DNA of 64,000 bases from assembly GCA_963677325.2 (NCBI GenBank), contig CAXXGM010000005.1, forward strand, positions 62,001-126,000, written 5' to 3'. The notes beneath the pieces were generated by a model. The model was given only the letters and a program-made list of their open reading frames with translations, was not told where the DNA came from and did not search any database. Every line of letters starts with the position of its first letter. The stretch's first letter is position 1. The position numbers and the translations under genes were made by a program. Shown here piece after piece: positions 9,530-17,097 of the stretch. Source of the DNA: G963677325 sp963677325. GTDB taxonomy: Bacteria; Bacteroidota; Bacteroidia; Bacteroidales; Prolixibacteraceae.

Positions 9530-9550
9530 TACAGGAGAAGATATAGGGCT

Positions 9551-9655
9551 GATATGGTGATATGGTGATGTGCTGATGGGATGTGGTGAAGTGTTTGAAC
9601 AGCTAATCGGCCAATCAGCGCATCAGCCAATCAGCCAATCAGCACATCAGTAATC
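9551..9655. repeat. Short repeats with inverted arms (gctgat / atcagc type)
   Basis: The left arm has repeated GATATGGT and GATGTGCTGAT; the right arm has several copies of CAATCAGC/CATCAGC. TGATGTGCTGAT at 9566-9577 is exactly complementary to ATCAGCACATCA at 9638-9649, so the block can fold. It follows the exported thioredoxin gene (minus strand, stop at 9663) and fills most of the 327-bp gap 9336-9662. No gene is visible there. Confidence 0.65.
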
Positions 9656-9662
9656 TGATTTA

Positions 9663-10121
9663 TTACTTTTTCAGAAGAATTTCGTTAATGGAGTTTTCAA
9701 ACTGCTCTTTAATTGCAGCAGGATCATTCGGGACGCCAGCCTTCATTACAGGTTTTCCGGTCATTGGTACCCACAGAAAAGCAGGGATACCAGTGATATG
9801 AAACATGGAAGCCAGTTCACTTTCTTCATCTGTATTCACTTTATAAAAAAGAACCTTACCCTTGTATTTTTCAGACAGTTCATCCATCACAGGAGAAGCT
9901 TTGCGGCAGGGAGCACACCAATCGGCATAAAAATCAACCACACAGGGTAACGTTCCCTGATATTTCCAGTCTTTGGGATTTTTTTCAAAATCCTGGATCT
10001 TCTTCTGAAACTCTGATTTATTGATTTTCATTACCTTTCCTTCATTTGCTGCCGGAGTATTGGCATTGGCTGAAATCAGGGCCATAAGAAATATAAATAA
10101 GGAAAAAATGGAGTTCTTCAT
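9663..10121 (-). CDS. Exported thioredoxin-fold protein
   Basis: A 152-residue protein with a signal peptide (hydrophobic segment 4-20, cleavage near ANA) and a thioredoxin domain. The active site is WCAPC in VDFYADWCAPCRKASPV, and the conserved cis-Pro is in ITGIPAF. It probably acts in the periplasm as a thiol-disulfide reductase or oxidase. The protein at 13394 shares its layout, including a nearly identical spacer between export signal and domain (KEWKYEGNLP there, KDWKYQGTLP here), so the two are paralogues. It is a single-gene unit on the minus strand. Redox direction cannot be judged from sequence. Confidence 0.88.
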   Translation of the reverse strand: MKNSIFSLFIFLMALISANANTPAANEGKVMKINKSEFQKKIQDFEKNPKDWKYQGTLPCVVDFYADWCAPCRKASPVMDELSEKYKGKVLFYKVNTDEESELASMFHITGIPAFLWVPMTGKPVMKAGVPNDPAAIKEQFENSINEILLKK

Positions 10122-10357
10122 ATCAAATGATTTTAATTAATGAATCATATTCAATTTTCAACATATATCATGCCAAATATGGGCATTAAAAGTAAATGTA
10201 CTCAGAAAAGCAGAGTTTCAGATTCTCCTCTTTTTTGTTTGAAATCAGGTGCGTGAATTTAAGTACGACATTTCACGTTTTCTATTACTGACTTCCTATG
10301 GATCTTTGAATTTGACTCCCTGATTTTATAAATAGCCACAAATTAAAGGGAATGGAG

Positions 10358-10780
10358 TTATCTTATACCGGTGTCAATGTTGATATTAAAAACTGTTGTA
10401 TCCCTGTTGGCTATAGAAATGATTGCCGGAAGGTTACTGCTTCCAATTGTGTGGGTATGAGCCACATCAAAGTCAATGGAATAATCACCAGAAGGAAGTT
10501 CAATTTGGTAGGTTCCATCCAGCTTCGGATTCAGGGTAGCCAATTTCGATTTTTTATTAATTGTCCACACTGCTATGGCCCAGGCTTTGTAGGTTTCCAT
10601 TGTTGGAAGACAAGCAGGGTCCGGTGGTATTCTTTCAACAGGACAAAGAGGACCGATGGAAATTTTACCTTTTAACATGCCACTGCCTTCCATTCGATTC
10701 TGCTCAGCACATGAAAAGAAAATAATGGCGAGAATAGCAGATAGAACAAGATATTTTGAAGTCCTATTTCTGATAGCCAT
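10358..10780 (-). CDS. Small lipoprotein, carboxypeptidase-regulatory-like fold suspected
   Basis: About 140 residues from the ATG at 10780, which has an AGAG sequence 6 nt upstream; an alternative ATG is at 10786 and a TTG at 10810. The N-terminus is a lipoprotein signal ending in IIFFSC. The body has the segment GPLCPVERIPPDPAC, then a Gly-rich beta-type stretch ending DTTVFNINIDTGIR. Proteins with this GPLCPVE..PPDP motif are usually annotated as hypothetical or prealbumin-like/carboxypeptidase-regulatory-like beta-sandwiches. Function is unknown. The 236 bp to the thioredoxin gene show no further gene. Confidence 0.65.
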   Translation of the reverse strand: MAIRNRTSKYLVLSAILAIIFFSCAEQNRMEGSGMLKGKISIGPLCPVERIPPDPACLPTMETYKAWAIAVWTINKKSKLATLNPKLDGTYQIELPSGDYSIDFDVAHTHTIGSSNLPAIISIANRDTTVFNINIDTGIR

Positions 10781-10925
10781 TTTCATCTCTTTGTTGATAG
10801 TCAGTATCAAAGATACGAAAATTGAAGTTTTCTTTATTAGTCTCTGAAATTATTATAACTTGTATCCCTTAATTTAAAACCCACATTTGACTTAAAAAGT
10901 CTCATTTATATATTCTGAAGAAAAC

Positions 10926-11606
10926 ATGAACAAAATTGATCTTACCCAGGCTTCCTATTTTCTTGACGTATTGAGGGACCAGAACTTACCCAAAGAAATT
11001 AATGAAGTTATACATTCTCTTCTTATTGCTGAAAATTTGTATTCATCAGCCACCAGAGCAATTACGACCAAGCTTGAAAACCTTAATGACGAATTTAAGC
11101 ATGTGAAAGACCGCAACCCGATACATATTATAAAGGCCAGGGTGAAAACGCCAAGAAGCATTATAGGGAAGCTTTCACGACGCGGCCACGAACTTAGTGT
11201 CGAATCTGCCAGGGAAAATCTTACTGATATAGCCGGTGTTCGGGTCATATGTTCCTATATTGATGATATTTACCTCATAGCCGACCTCCTTACTTCACAG
11301 GATGATATCAAGGTTATCCGCAGATCTGATTATATAAAGGAACCAAAACCAAACGGTTACAGGAGCCTTCACCTGATTGTTACTGTTCCTGTGTTTTTGT
11401 CAGAAAGCACCGAACTTGTGAAAGTTGAGATCCAGATACGAACGATAGCTATGGATTTCTGGGCTTCACTTGACCATGAACTGTCCTATAAACTGACCAG
11501 TGGCAAGACTGAACTTGTTACCAAAGAACTGAAAGATTGTGCTGATATCATTTCAAATATTGATTTGAGGATGCAGAACCTTTACAATATCTCAAACCCT
11601 AAATAA
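10926..11606 (+). CDS. Small alarmone synthetase, RelA/SpoT synthetase domain (RelQ/RelP-like)
   Basis: A 226-residue stand-alone (p)ppGpp synthetase. It has no hydrolase, TGS or ACT domain. Key stretches are RVKTPRSIIGKLSRRG, LTDIAGVRVICSY, KPNGYRSLHLIV and VEIQIRTIAMDFWASLDHEL, which include the ATP- and GTP-binding residues of the synthetase fold. The family makes pppGpp/ppGpp from ATP and GDP/GTP in the cytosol, and is usually controlled at transcription or by allostery. A GC-rich hairpin follows the stop (11613-11634). It is a single-gene unit. Confidence 0.92.
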   Translation: MNKIDLTQASYFLDVLRDQNLPKEINEVIHSLLIAENLYSSATRAITTKLENLNDEFKHVKDRNPIHIIKARVKTPRSIIGKLSRRGHELSVESARENLTDIAGVRVICSYIDDIYLIADLLTSQDDIKVIRRSDYIKEPKPNGYRSLHLIVTVPVFLSESTELVKVEIQIRTIAMDFWASLDHELSYKLTSGKTELVTKELKDCADIISNIDLRMQNLYNISNPK

Positions 11607-11612
11607 GAAGGG

Positions 11613-11634
11613 AAAAGGGGGAACCCTCCTTTTG
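11613..11634 (+). terminator. Probable terminator after the alarmone synthetase gene
   Basis: AAAAGGGGG pairs with CCCTCCTTTT across a very short loop, with one bulge, just after the stop codon at 11606. The arrangement suggests termination, but the downstream T-run is short. Confidence 0.45.
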
Positions 11635-11745
11635 TATTCTTTCTAAATGGTTAACATTAAATTCCTTAAAATTAACCGGACAGGGGTGTATAGACAGAAA
11701 GTCGATCTTACATGCAATGATGGAATTTATGCCTATTTTTAATTC

Positions 11746-12747
11746 ATGAATTGGTTAAGGAAACGCATTTATATAAATAAGGATCAAAAAGTTGAAGCTC
11801 AGCTGCCACTGATTATCTCGGCAAGCCGCTCGACTGATATTCCTGCTTTTTATGCAGATTGGTTTATCCGAAGGGTGGAGGCCGGTTATTTAAAATGGTT
11901 CAATCCTTTCAATGGCGTCCCGTCCTGGGTTTCATTCGACCAGACAAGATTGATTGTTTTCTGGTCTAAAAACCCTGCTCCGCTGATTAAACATCTTCCC
12001 TGGCTTGATGAGAGGGCCGTTCATTATTATTTCCAGTTCACCCTGAACGACTACGAAAAGGATGATCTTGAACCTTTTGTTCCACCTCTTTCATCGCGTA
12101 TTGAGACTTTCACCGGACTATCGGAAAAGATTGGAAAGGATAAAGTGATCTGGCGGTTTGATCCCCTGATTCTGACCGATAAAATTGGGGTGGATGAGCT
12201 GCTGAGAAAGATTGAGCGTATCGGAGAACAATTAAAAAATCATACGGAAAAACTTGTATTCAGTTTTGCCGATATACAGATGTACAGAAAAGTGGAGTAC
12301 AGTCTGAGAAGGAACTCAATCAATTACCGTGAGTTTGATGAATATTCAATGATTGAATTTGCAAAAGGTTTACAGCAATTAAACAAAAAATGGGAACTCG
12401 AGATTGGCTCCTGCGCAGAAAAAATCTCTCTTGAGCATTATGGCATCCGTCATAATAAATGCATCGATGATGATCTGATTGTAAGGCTTTTCAAGGATGA
12501 TCAGCTTCTAATGGATTTTTTAGGAGTAAAGGTTTTTGCCGATGGGAGCGTGGAGAAAACAAAATACAGGAAAGATAAAGGGCAGAGAGAATTCTGCGGA
12601 TGTATTTTAAGCAAAGATATTGGCGCTTATAGCACATGTCCCTGCCTTTGTACCTATTGTTATGCAAACGGCACGAAAAGTACCGTGCTGGCCAATTATA
12701 AAAAACACAAACAAAACCCCCTTGATGATTCCATCAAAGGGGTCTAA
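11746..12747 (+). CDS. DUF1848 protein, putative Fe-S/radical-SAM-like enzyme
   Basis: A 333-residue protein that begins with the DUF1848 signature (LPLIISASRSTDIPAFYADW) and has the conserved VFWSKNPAPL stretch. Near the C-terminus is a cysteine cluster, CGCILSKDIGAYSTC followed by CLCTYCYAN, consistent with a bound iron-sulfur cluster. The family is widespread in anaerobes and has no established reaction; a radical-SAM-like role is inference. The last 10 codons are also the stem of a transcription terminator (12716-12743). The 139 bp upstream separate it from the alarmone synthetase gene. Confidence 0.8.
   Translation: MNWLRKRIYINKDQKVEAQLPLIISASRSTDIPAFYADWFIRRVEAGYLKWFNPFNGVPSWVSFDQTRLIVFWSKNPAPLIKHLPWLDERAVHYYFQFTLNDYEKDDLEPFVPPLSSRIETFTGLSEKIGKDKVIWRFDPLILTDKIGVDELLRKIERIGEQLKNHTEKLVFSFADIQMYRKVEYSLRRNSINYREFDEYSMIEFAKGLQQLNKKWELEIGSCAEKISLEHYGIRHNKCIDDDLIVRLFKDDQLLMDFLGVKVFADGSVEKTKYRKDKGQREFCGCILSKDIGAYSTCPCLCTYCYANGTKSTVLANYKKHKQNPLDDSIKGV
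12716..12743 (-). terminator. Terminator hairpin inside the 3' end of the DUF1848 gene
   Basis: ACCCCCTTGATG, loop ATTC, CATCAAAGGGGT: 11 of 12 pairs. On the minus strand it is followed by a T-rich run (complement of 12690-12715), so it is best placed to end the convergent Cys-rich gene at 12791. On the plus strand the following sequence is T-poor. Confidence 0.65.
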
Positions 12748-12790
12748 AATAGTTTTCTGTAATCGCACCTCCATGCGATGATTTCTGAAT

Positions 12791-13123
12791 TTATTTTTTT
12801 GCTTCTGCCACAGCGCCAGTTTTTGCACAACATTTTTTACCTGCCACAGCGCCTGATTTCATGGGACAATTTGCTTTCGTGCAATCCTTTTTTCCAGCCA
12901 TCGGACAGTCTTTTTTACCTGCCATCGGACAATTTTTAGGATCACCTGCCTTGGCCTTAGTTGTTTCAGCCATTGGACAATTAGCATTTTTCATGTTTGT
13001 ACTGGCCGTTGAGGCTTTATTGCAACAGGCTGCCTTGGCTTTGGTATCCTGGGCTACCGTTACATTAATTGCCATAAAACTCATCCCTGTCATTAGAAGC
13101 GCTACAAAGAATATTTTTTTCAT
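12791..13123 (-). CDS. Small exported Cys/Met-rich protein with CPMAGKK repeats
   Basis: A 110-residue protein with a clear signal peptide (hydrophobic 3-22, AQ|D cleavage likely). The mature part is almost wholly low-complexity Lys/Ala/Cys: CC pairs (ACCNK, KKCCAK) and five NCPM/DCPM units, of which NCPMAGKKDCPMAGKKDC is near-perfectly tandem. Regular Cys-x-Met spacing suggests soft-metal (copper-type) binding or a disulfide-rich matrix role, but no family is recognised and this is inference. It lies between the exported thioredoxins, so it could be their substrate. It has a possible -7 box at 13162-13169 and its terminator is 12716-12743. Confidence 0.75.
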   Translation of the reverse strand: MKKIFFVALLMTGMSFMAINVTVAQDTKAKAACCNKASTASTNMKNANCPMAETTKAKAGDPKNCPMAGKKDCPMAGKKDCTKANCPMKSGAVAGKKCCAKTGAVAEAKK

Positions 13124-13161
13124 CTTATTTAATTTTAATTTTTCCTTGATACAAATTTGAA

Positions 13162-13169
13162 CAAAAATA
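13162..13169 (-). promoter_or_regulatory. Possible -7 box for the Cys-rich protein gene
   Basis: The minus strand reads TATTTTTG, matching TAnnTTTG, 39 bp before the start at 13123. No convincing -33 TTTG is seen at the right distance. Confidence 0.3.
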
Positions 13170-13393
13170 ATTATTAATTCAATATCTCTGCCATATAAAT
13201 AAACAATTATAGTAATAAATTAATGTGATTCAATTTCAGGTCATTGAATCACTATCCTGGTGAATATTTTATAAATTGACCTTAACCCACAAGGTCGATC
13301 AAACTGTTATTTATGTTTTTATTATAAAAAGAAAGGTGTTATTATTGCGATTTAATATTTCTTTTCATAGATTTGCAGAAACAATTCACAGGT

Positions 13394-13858
13394 ATGAATA
13401 AATTAAAGTCAATATCGTTTGTGCTTATCCTGATGGCATCTGCCTGTTCAACAGGAAATGCAGAAAAACTCAGGAATAATAAGGTTATGGCTTCAGCTGA
13501 GGCCGTGAAGCCTTTGACCAATGAAACATTCAAGCAGAAGGTTTTTAATTACGATGTCAGTAAGGAATGGAAATATGAAGGTAATCTTCCTGCGATCATC
13601 GATTTCTATGCTGACTGGTGCGGGCCTTGCCGTACCCTGTCCCCTAAAGTGGAAGAGATTGCAAAAGAATACGAAGGGAAGATTGTAGTTTACAAAGTGA
13701 ACACCGATGCCGAGCCCAGGTTATCACAAAGCATGGGGATTCAGAGTTTACCCACTTTGCTATTTATTCCGGTGAAAGGACAACCTCGCATTACGATGGG
13801 AGCCTTACCAAAAGAATCGCTTGTAAAGGTTATTAACGAGGTACTTCTGGTGAAATAG
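13394..13858 (+). CDS. Thioredoxin-fold lipoprotein
   Basis: A 154-residue protein from the ATG at 13394 (a longer frame opens with TTG at 13373). The N-terminus MNKLKSISFVLILMASAC is a lipoprotein signal, so it should be membrane-anchored and face the periplasm. The thioredoxin domain has DFYADWCGPCRTLSP with the WCGPC active site and the cis-Pro in IQSLPTLLF. It is a paralogue of the exported thioredoxin at 9663-10121. Trx-like lipoproteins often reduce envelope disulfides. The small Cys-rich protein divergent from it is a plausible client. Confidence 0.87.
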   Translation: MNKLKSISFVLILMASACSTGNAEKLRNNKVMASAEAVKPLTNETFKQKVFNYDVSKEWKYEGNLPAIIDFYADWCGPCRTLSPKVEEIAKEYEGKIVVYKVNTDAEPRLSQSMGIQSLPTLLFIPVKGQPRITMGALPKESLVKVINEVLLVK

Positions 13859-14005
13859 GTGAGGGTTTATCATCATGCTCCCTTGTGATAAGATTTTCTC
13901 AGGGTCGTTTCATCTGGCATGGGAATTGTATCAAACTTTAGGGTAAGGATGATGAAATTTGAATAAGAATTCCACATCTGATCTATAAGAAATAAATTAT
14001 CTTGA

Positions 14006-14308
14006 ATGAAAGGAAATTTCAACTCATTAATAAACGACGCGAAACCGGTATTGGTTGACTTCCATGCCCTTTGGTGCGGCCCTTGCAAAGCACAATCTCC
14101 TATTCTGAAGGAACTGGCCACTGAACTGGGAGACAAGATACATGTCATCAAAATTGATGTGGATCAAAACCCGGCGCTGGCCTCACAATACCAGATCCGT
14201 GGAGTACCGACCCTCATGATCTTTAAGGAAGGAGAAGTTAAATACCGCCAGTCCGGATTGCATACCAAACAGCAGGTGATGGAGGTTTTAAGGAAGTTGC
14301 AGGCTTAA
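14006..14308 (+). CDS. trxA: Thioredoxin (cytosolic)
   Basis: A 100-residue single-domain thioredoxin without an export signal. The active site is WCGPC in VDFHALWCGPCKAQSP, and cis-Pro is in IRGVPTLMIF. It reduces protein disulfides with electrons from thioredoxin reductase; possible clients in this window are the Bcp peroxidase and others. It follows the thioredoxin lipoprotein by 147 bp on the same strand. The stop codon lies inside a hairpin (14302-14340). Confidence 0.93.
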   Translation: MKGNFNSLINDAKPVLVDFHALWCGPCKAQSPILKELATELGDKIHVIKIDVDQNPALASQYQIRGVPTLMIFKEGEVKYRQSGLHTKQQVMEVLRKLQA

Positions 14309-14340
14309 GGCTGTTGTTAAACTTTTTTTTGCCTTAAGCC
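14302..14340 (+). terminator. Hairpin over the trxA stop codon, probable terminator
   Basis: GGCTTAAGGC (14302-14311) and GCCTTAAGCC (14331-14340) are perfect 10-bp arms with a T-rich loop. The TAA stop is in the left arm. Downstream is a T-rich stretch. Confidence 0.55.
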
Positions 14341-14441
14341 TACAGATACTTTTAATATTTTTTTGATACTTATCCTCTTTTCCTATCAAGCATTAATTAA
14401 ACACAACAACTTTCTTATTAACAGAGATGTGAACCTTAAGA

Positions 14442-15557
14442 CTACCTCAATACCTCCGATACCTCATGATATGGCAGGCCAAAAGCTTCTGCCACCCCTT
14501 TGTAGACGATCTTGCCTTTTACAATGTTGAGACCTTTGCGAAGTGCCTTTTCATCAGCACAGGCCTTTTCCCATCCTTTTTCTGCAAGCTTTATGGCATA
14601 GGAGAGGGTGGCGTTGGTCAGCGCGATGGTGGAGGTCCGCGGTACGGCACCCGGCATGTTGGCGACAGAATAGTGAATCACCTCATCAATCACATAGGTG
14701 GGATGGTCATGGGTGGTTGGTACCGTTGTTTCGATACACCCTCCCTGATCAATAGCCACATCGATCAGCACGGTCCCGGGATTCATCGTTACCAGCATAT
14801 CCCGTGTGACCAGGGAAGGAGCTTTGGCGCCTGGTATCAGAACAGCTCCCACGATCACATCTGAAATTCTCACCTGGGCCCTGATGTTATAGTCGTTCGA
14901 CATCATGGTTTTTACATTGGCCGGCATAATGTCATCAAGGTATCTGAGTCTTTTAAGGCTTACATCCATGATGATGACATCAGCTCCAAGACCGGCTGCC
15001 ATCTTGGCTGCTTCAGTCCCCACGATTCCTCCTCCGATGATCAGCACTTTGGCAGGCAGAACACCCGGGACACCTCCCAGCAGTTTGCCGCGGCCGCCAT
15101 AAGTTTTCTCCAGGTATTTAGCTCCTTCATGAATGGACATCCGGCCCGCAACTTCTGACATCGGGATGAGAAGCGGCAGAGAGTGATCATCGAGCTCAAC
15201 CGTTTCGTAGGCCAGGCATACAGCTTTGCGCTTGATCATGGCATTGGTCAGTTCTTCAGAGGAGGCAAAATGGAAATAGGTATAGATGAGCTGTCCTTCG
15301 CGGATCAGTTCGTATTCGGGGGCAATAGGTTCCTTTACCTTCATGATCATGGCTGCCGAAGCATAAACCTCTTCCAGGGTTGAAAGAATCTCAGCCCCTG
15401 CATCGACATATTCCGAGTCGGCGAAACCGCTCCCGGTTCCTGCTGAAGCTTGCACAAACACCTGGTTCCCCTGTTTAACTAATTCAGCTGCTCCGGCAGG
15501 AGTCAAGGCAACCCGGTCTTCATTATTCTTAATTTCTTTTGGTACACCGATAATCAT
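14442..15557 (-). CDS. ald: Alanine dehydrogenase
   Basis: A 371-residue NAD-dependent enzyme (EC 1.4.1.1) that interconverts L-alanine and pyruvate plus ammonia. The start MIIGVPKEIKNNEDRVALTP is the family signature. R15, K75 (in MKVKEP) and H96 correspond to the known pyruvate-binding and catalytic residues. The NAD-binding Rossmann motif is VLIIGGGIVGTEAAKMA. The length is that of complete Ald. It is divergent from the aminotransferase at 15760, which fits shared amino-acid metabolism; a -7-like box lies at 15578-15585. Confidence 0.96.
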   Translation of the reverse strand: MIIGVPKEIKNNEDRVALTPAGAAELVKQGNQVFVQASAGTGSGFADSEYVDAGAEILSTLEEVYASAAMIMKVKEPIAPEYELIREGQLIYTYFHFASSEELTNAMIKRKAVCLAYETVELDDHSLPLLIPMSEVAGRMSIHEGAKYLEKTYGGRGKLLGGVPGVLPAKVLIIGGGIVGTEAAKMAAGLGADVIIMDVSLKRLRYLDDIMPANVKTMMSNDYNIRAQVRISDVIVGAVLIPGAKAPSLVTRDMLVTMNPGTVLIDVAIDQGGCIETTVPTTHDHPTYVIDEVIHYSVANMPGAVPRTSTIALTNATLSYAIKLAEKGWEKACADEKALRKGLNIVKGKIVYKGVAEAFGLPYHEVSEVLR

Positions 15558-15577
15558 AGCAGATAGTTTAGTTTAAT

Positions 15578-15585
15578 CAAAAATA
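15578..15585 (-). promoter_or_regulatory. Possible -7 box for ald
   Basis: The minus strand reads TATTTTTG (TAnnTTTG consensus) 21 bp before the ald start. The -33 element is not convincing. Confidence 0.3.
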
Positions 15586-15731
15586 ATTATAACAATGATA
15601 AGATATTATCGCAAGAAAGAAAAATTTTTCGAATAATTTCTGGTTGCCCTAAATTAAGGAAATTAATAACGAAGAATAACCGTTGTACATAGAAAATTAA
15701 ACAAAATACAGGAGTGAAATTATTATTATTG

Positions 15732-15739
15732 TATTTTTG
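15732..15739 (+). promoter_or_regulatory. Possible -7 box for the aminotransferase gene
   Basis: TATTTTTG matches TAnnTTTG, 21 bp before the ATG at 15760, mirroring the ald box on the other strand. There is no clear -33 TTTG. Confidence 0.3.
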
Positions 15740-15759
15740 CTGAATAGAATAAAGAGAAA

Positions 15760-16995
15760 ATGCCCAAAATATCAAAAAGAGGGGAATTATTGCCCGAATC
15801 AGCCATACGGAAATTAGTACCTTATGCCGAGAAGGCCAAGGCGCTTGGAAGGACAGTTTATCATCTGAACATTGGACAGCCTGATATCAAGACTCCTCCA
15901 CATGCCATTGACCGGATCAGAAATTATGATTTTGATCTGATTGCCTACGGACATTCCTTCGGAAATGATTCTTACCGGAAAAAACTGGCGCAGTATTACA
16001 GGGAAAGGCACATCGAGGTGGATCCTTCTGACATCCTTATCACAACAGGAGGCTCAGAGGCCATATCCTTTGCCTTTATGATATGTTTTAATCCCGGAGA
16101 TGAGATTATTGTTCCCGAACCCTTCTATGCTAATTACCTTTCTTTCGCCATTGCCAATGATGTAGTGATCCGGCCGATTACCTCTCACATTGAAAATGGC
16201 TTTCAACTCCCCTCTGTGGATGAATTTGAAAAGGTGATCAACACAAAAACAAAGGGCATTTTTATCTGCAATCCCAACAATCCGACCGGTTACGTTTATA
16301 CTAAAGCAGAACTGGAGAAATTAAAGGAACTGGTACTAAAATATGATCTTTACCTGATCGCGGATGAAGTCTACAGCGAATTTGTCTATGATGGAAAGGT
16401 ACATCATTCTGTTCTGGAAATGGAAGAGATCAGCGATCACGTGATCATGATCGATTCGGTTTCAAAACGGTTTAGCGCCTGCGGTATAAGGATAGGATCT
16501 CTTGTTTCCAGGAATAAACAGATTATCCGGTCGATTTTAAAAATGGCCATGGCCAGGCTATGTCCTCCGATGTTGGGGCAGGTGGTTGCAGAAGCAGCTG
16601 TGGATTCTCCTCCCGAGTACATGGAAGAGGTCTATCGTGAATACCTGAAAAGACGTAATTATTTTATCAGGGCCCTGAACGAAATAGAGGGAGTTTATTC
16701 TCCGATGCCGATGGGAGCTTTTTATTCTATTGTCAGACTGCCGATTGACGACAGCGATAAGTTTTGCCAGTGGATGCTTGAAGAATTCCAATACAAGAAT
16801 GCGACGGTGATGATGGCCCCTGCCTCAGGTTTTTATTCTACCAAAGAAGTTGGGAAAAATGAGGTGCGTGTAGCTTATGTTTTGAATACAGAGGATTTAA
16901 AGAATGCTGTGGAATGCTTGAAAGTGGCTCTTGAAGTTTATCCGGGAAGAGTCCTGATACCGGGTAAAGAGGTTCAAGGCGTGGTTGAAGGTTAA
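15760..16995 (+). CDS. PLP-dependent aminotransferase, class I/II (aspartate aminotransferase-like)
   Basis: A 411-residue fold-type I aminotransferase. Recognisable parts are NIGQPDIKTPPHA, the ITTGGSEAISFAF cofactor loop, CNPNNPTGYVY, ADEVYSEF and the PLP lysine K236 in DSVSKRFSACG. The C-terminal Arg for the substrate carboxylate is in NEVRVAYVL. It is annotated as an aspartate (or alanine/aromatic) aminotransferase; specificity is uncertain. Divergent from ald, suggesting a role in alanine or glutamate nitrogen exchange. Confidence 0.9.
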   Translation: MPKISKRGELLPESAIRKLVPYAEKAKALGRTVYHLNIGQPDIKTPPHAIDRIRNYDFDLIAYGHSFGNDSYRKKLAQYYRERHIEVDPSDILITTGGSEAISFAFMICFNPGDEIIVPEPFYANYLSFAIANDVVIRPITSHIENGFQLPSVDEFEKVINTKTKGIFICNPNNPTGYVYTKAELEKLKELVLKYDLYLIADEVYSEFVYDGKVHHSVLEMEEISDHVIMIDSVSKRFSACGIRIGSLVSRNKQIIRSILKMAMARLCPPMLGQVVAEAAVDSPPEYMEEVYREYLKRRNYFIRALNEIEGVYSPMPMGAFYSIVRLPIDDSDKFCQWMLEEFQYKNATVMMAPASGFYSTKEVGKNEVRVAYVLNTEDLKNAVECLKVALEVYPGRVLIPGKEVQGVVEG

Positions 16996-17006
16996 TTCCT
17001 TTGTCG

Positions 17007-17032
17007 TTTCAAAGTTTCAAAGGTTTCAAAAG
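17007..17032. repeat. Tandem TTTCAAAG x3
   Basis: Two exact copies and a third with one added base (TTTCAAAAG), just after the aminotransferase gene. It is part of the window-wide pattern of short intergenic repeats. Confidence 0.5.
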
Positions 17033-17097
17033 TATCAGGCCAATGCTGATTTGGAACCTTTAATTTCAGGTGCCTTCCACTATTTCTTGTTGATTAA

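Noticed and set aside
14466..14864. 132-residue frame opposite alanine dehydrogenase
   Set aside because: Shadow of the conserved ald coding frame, with no protein features.
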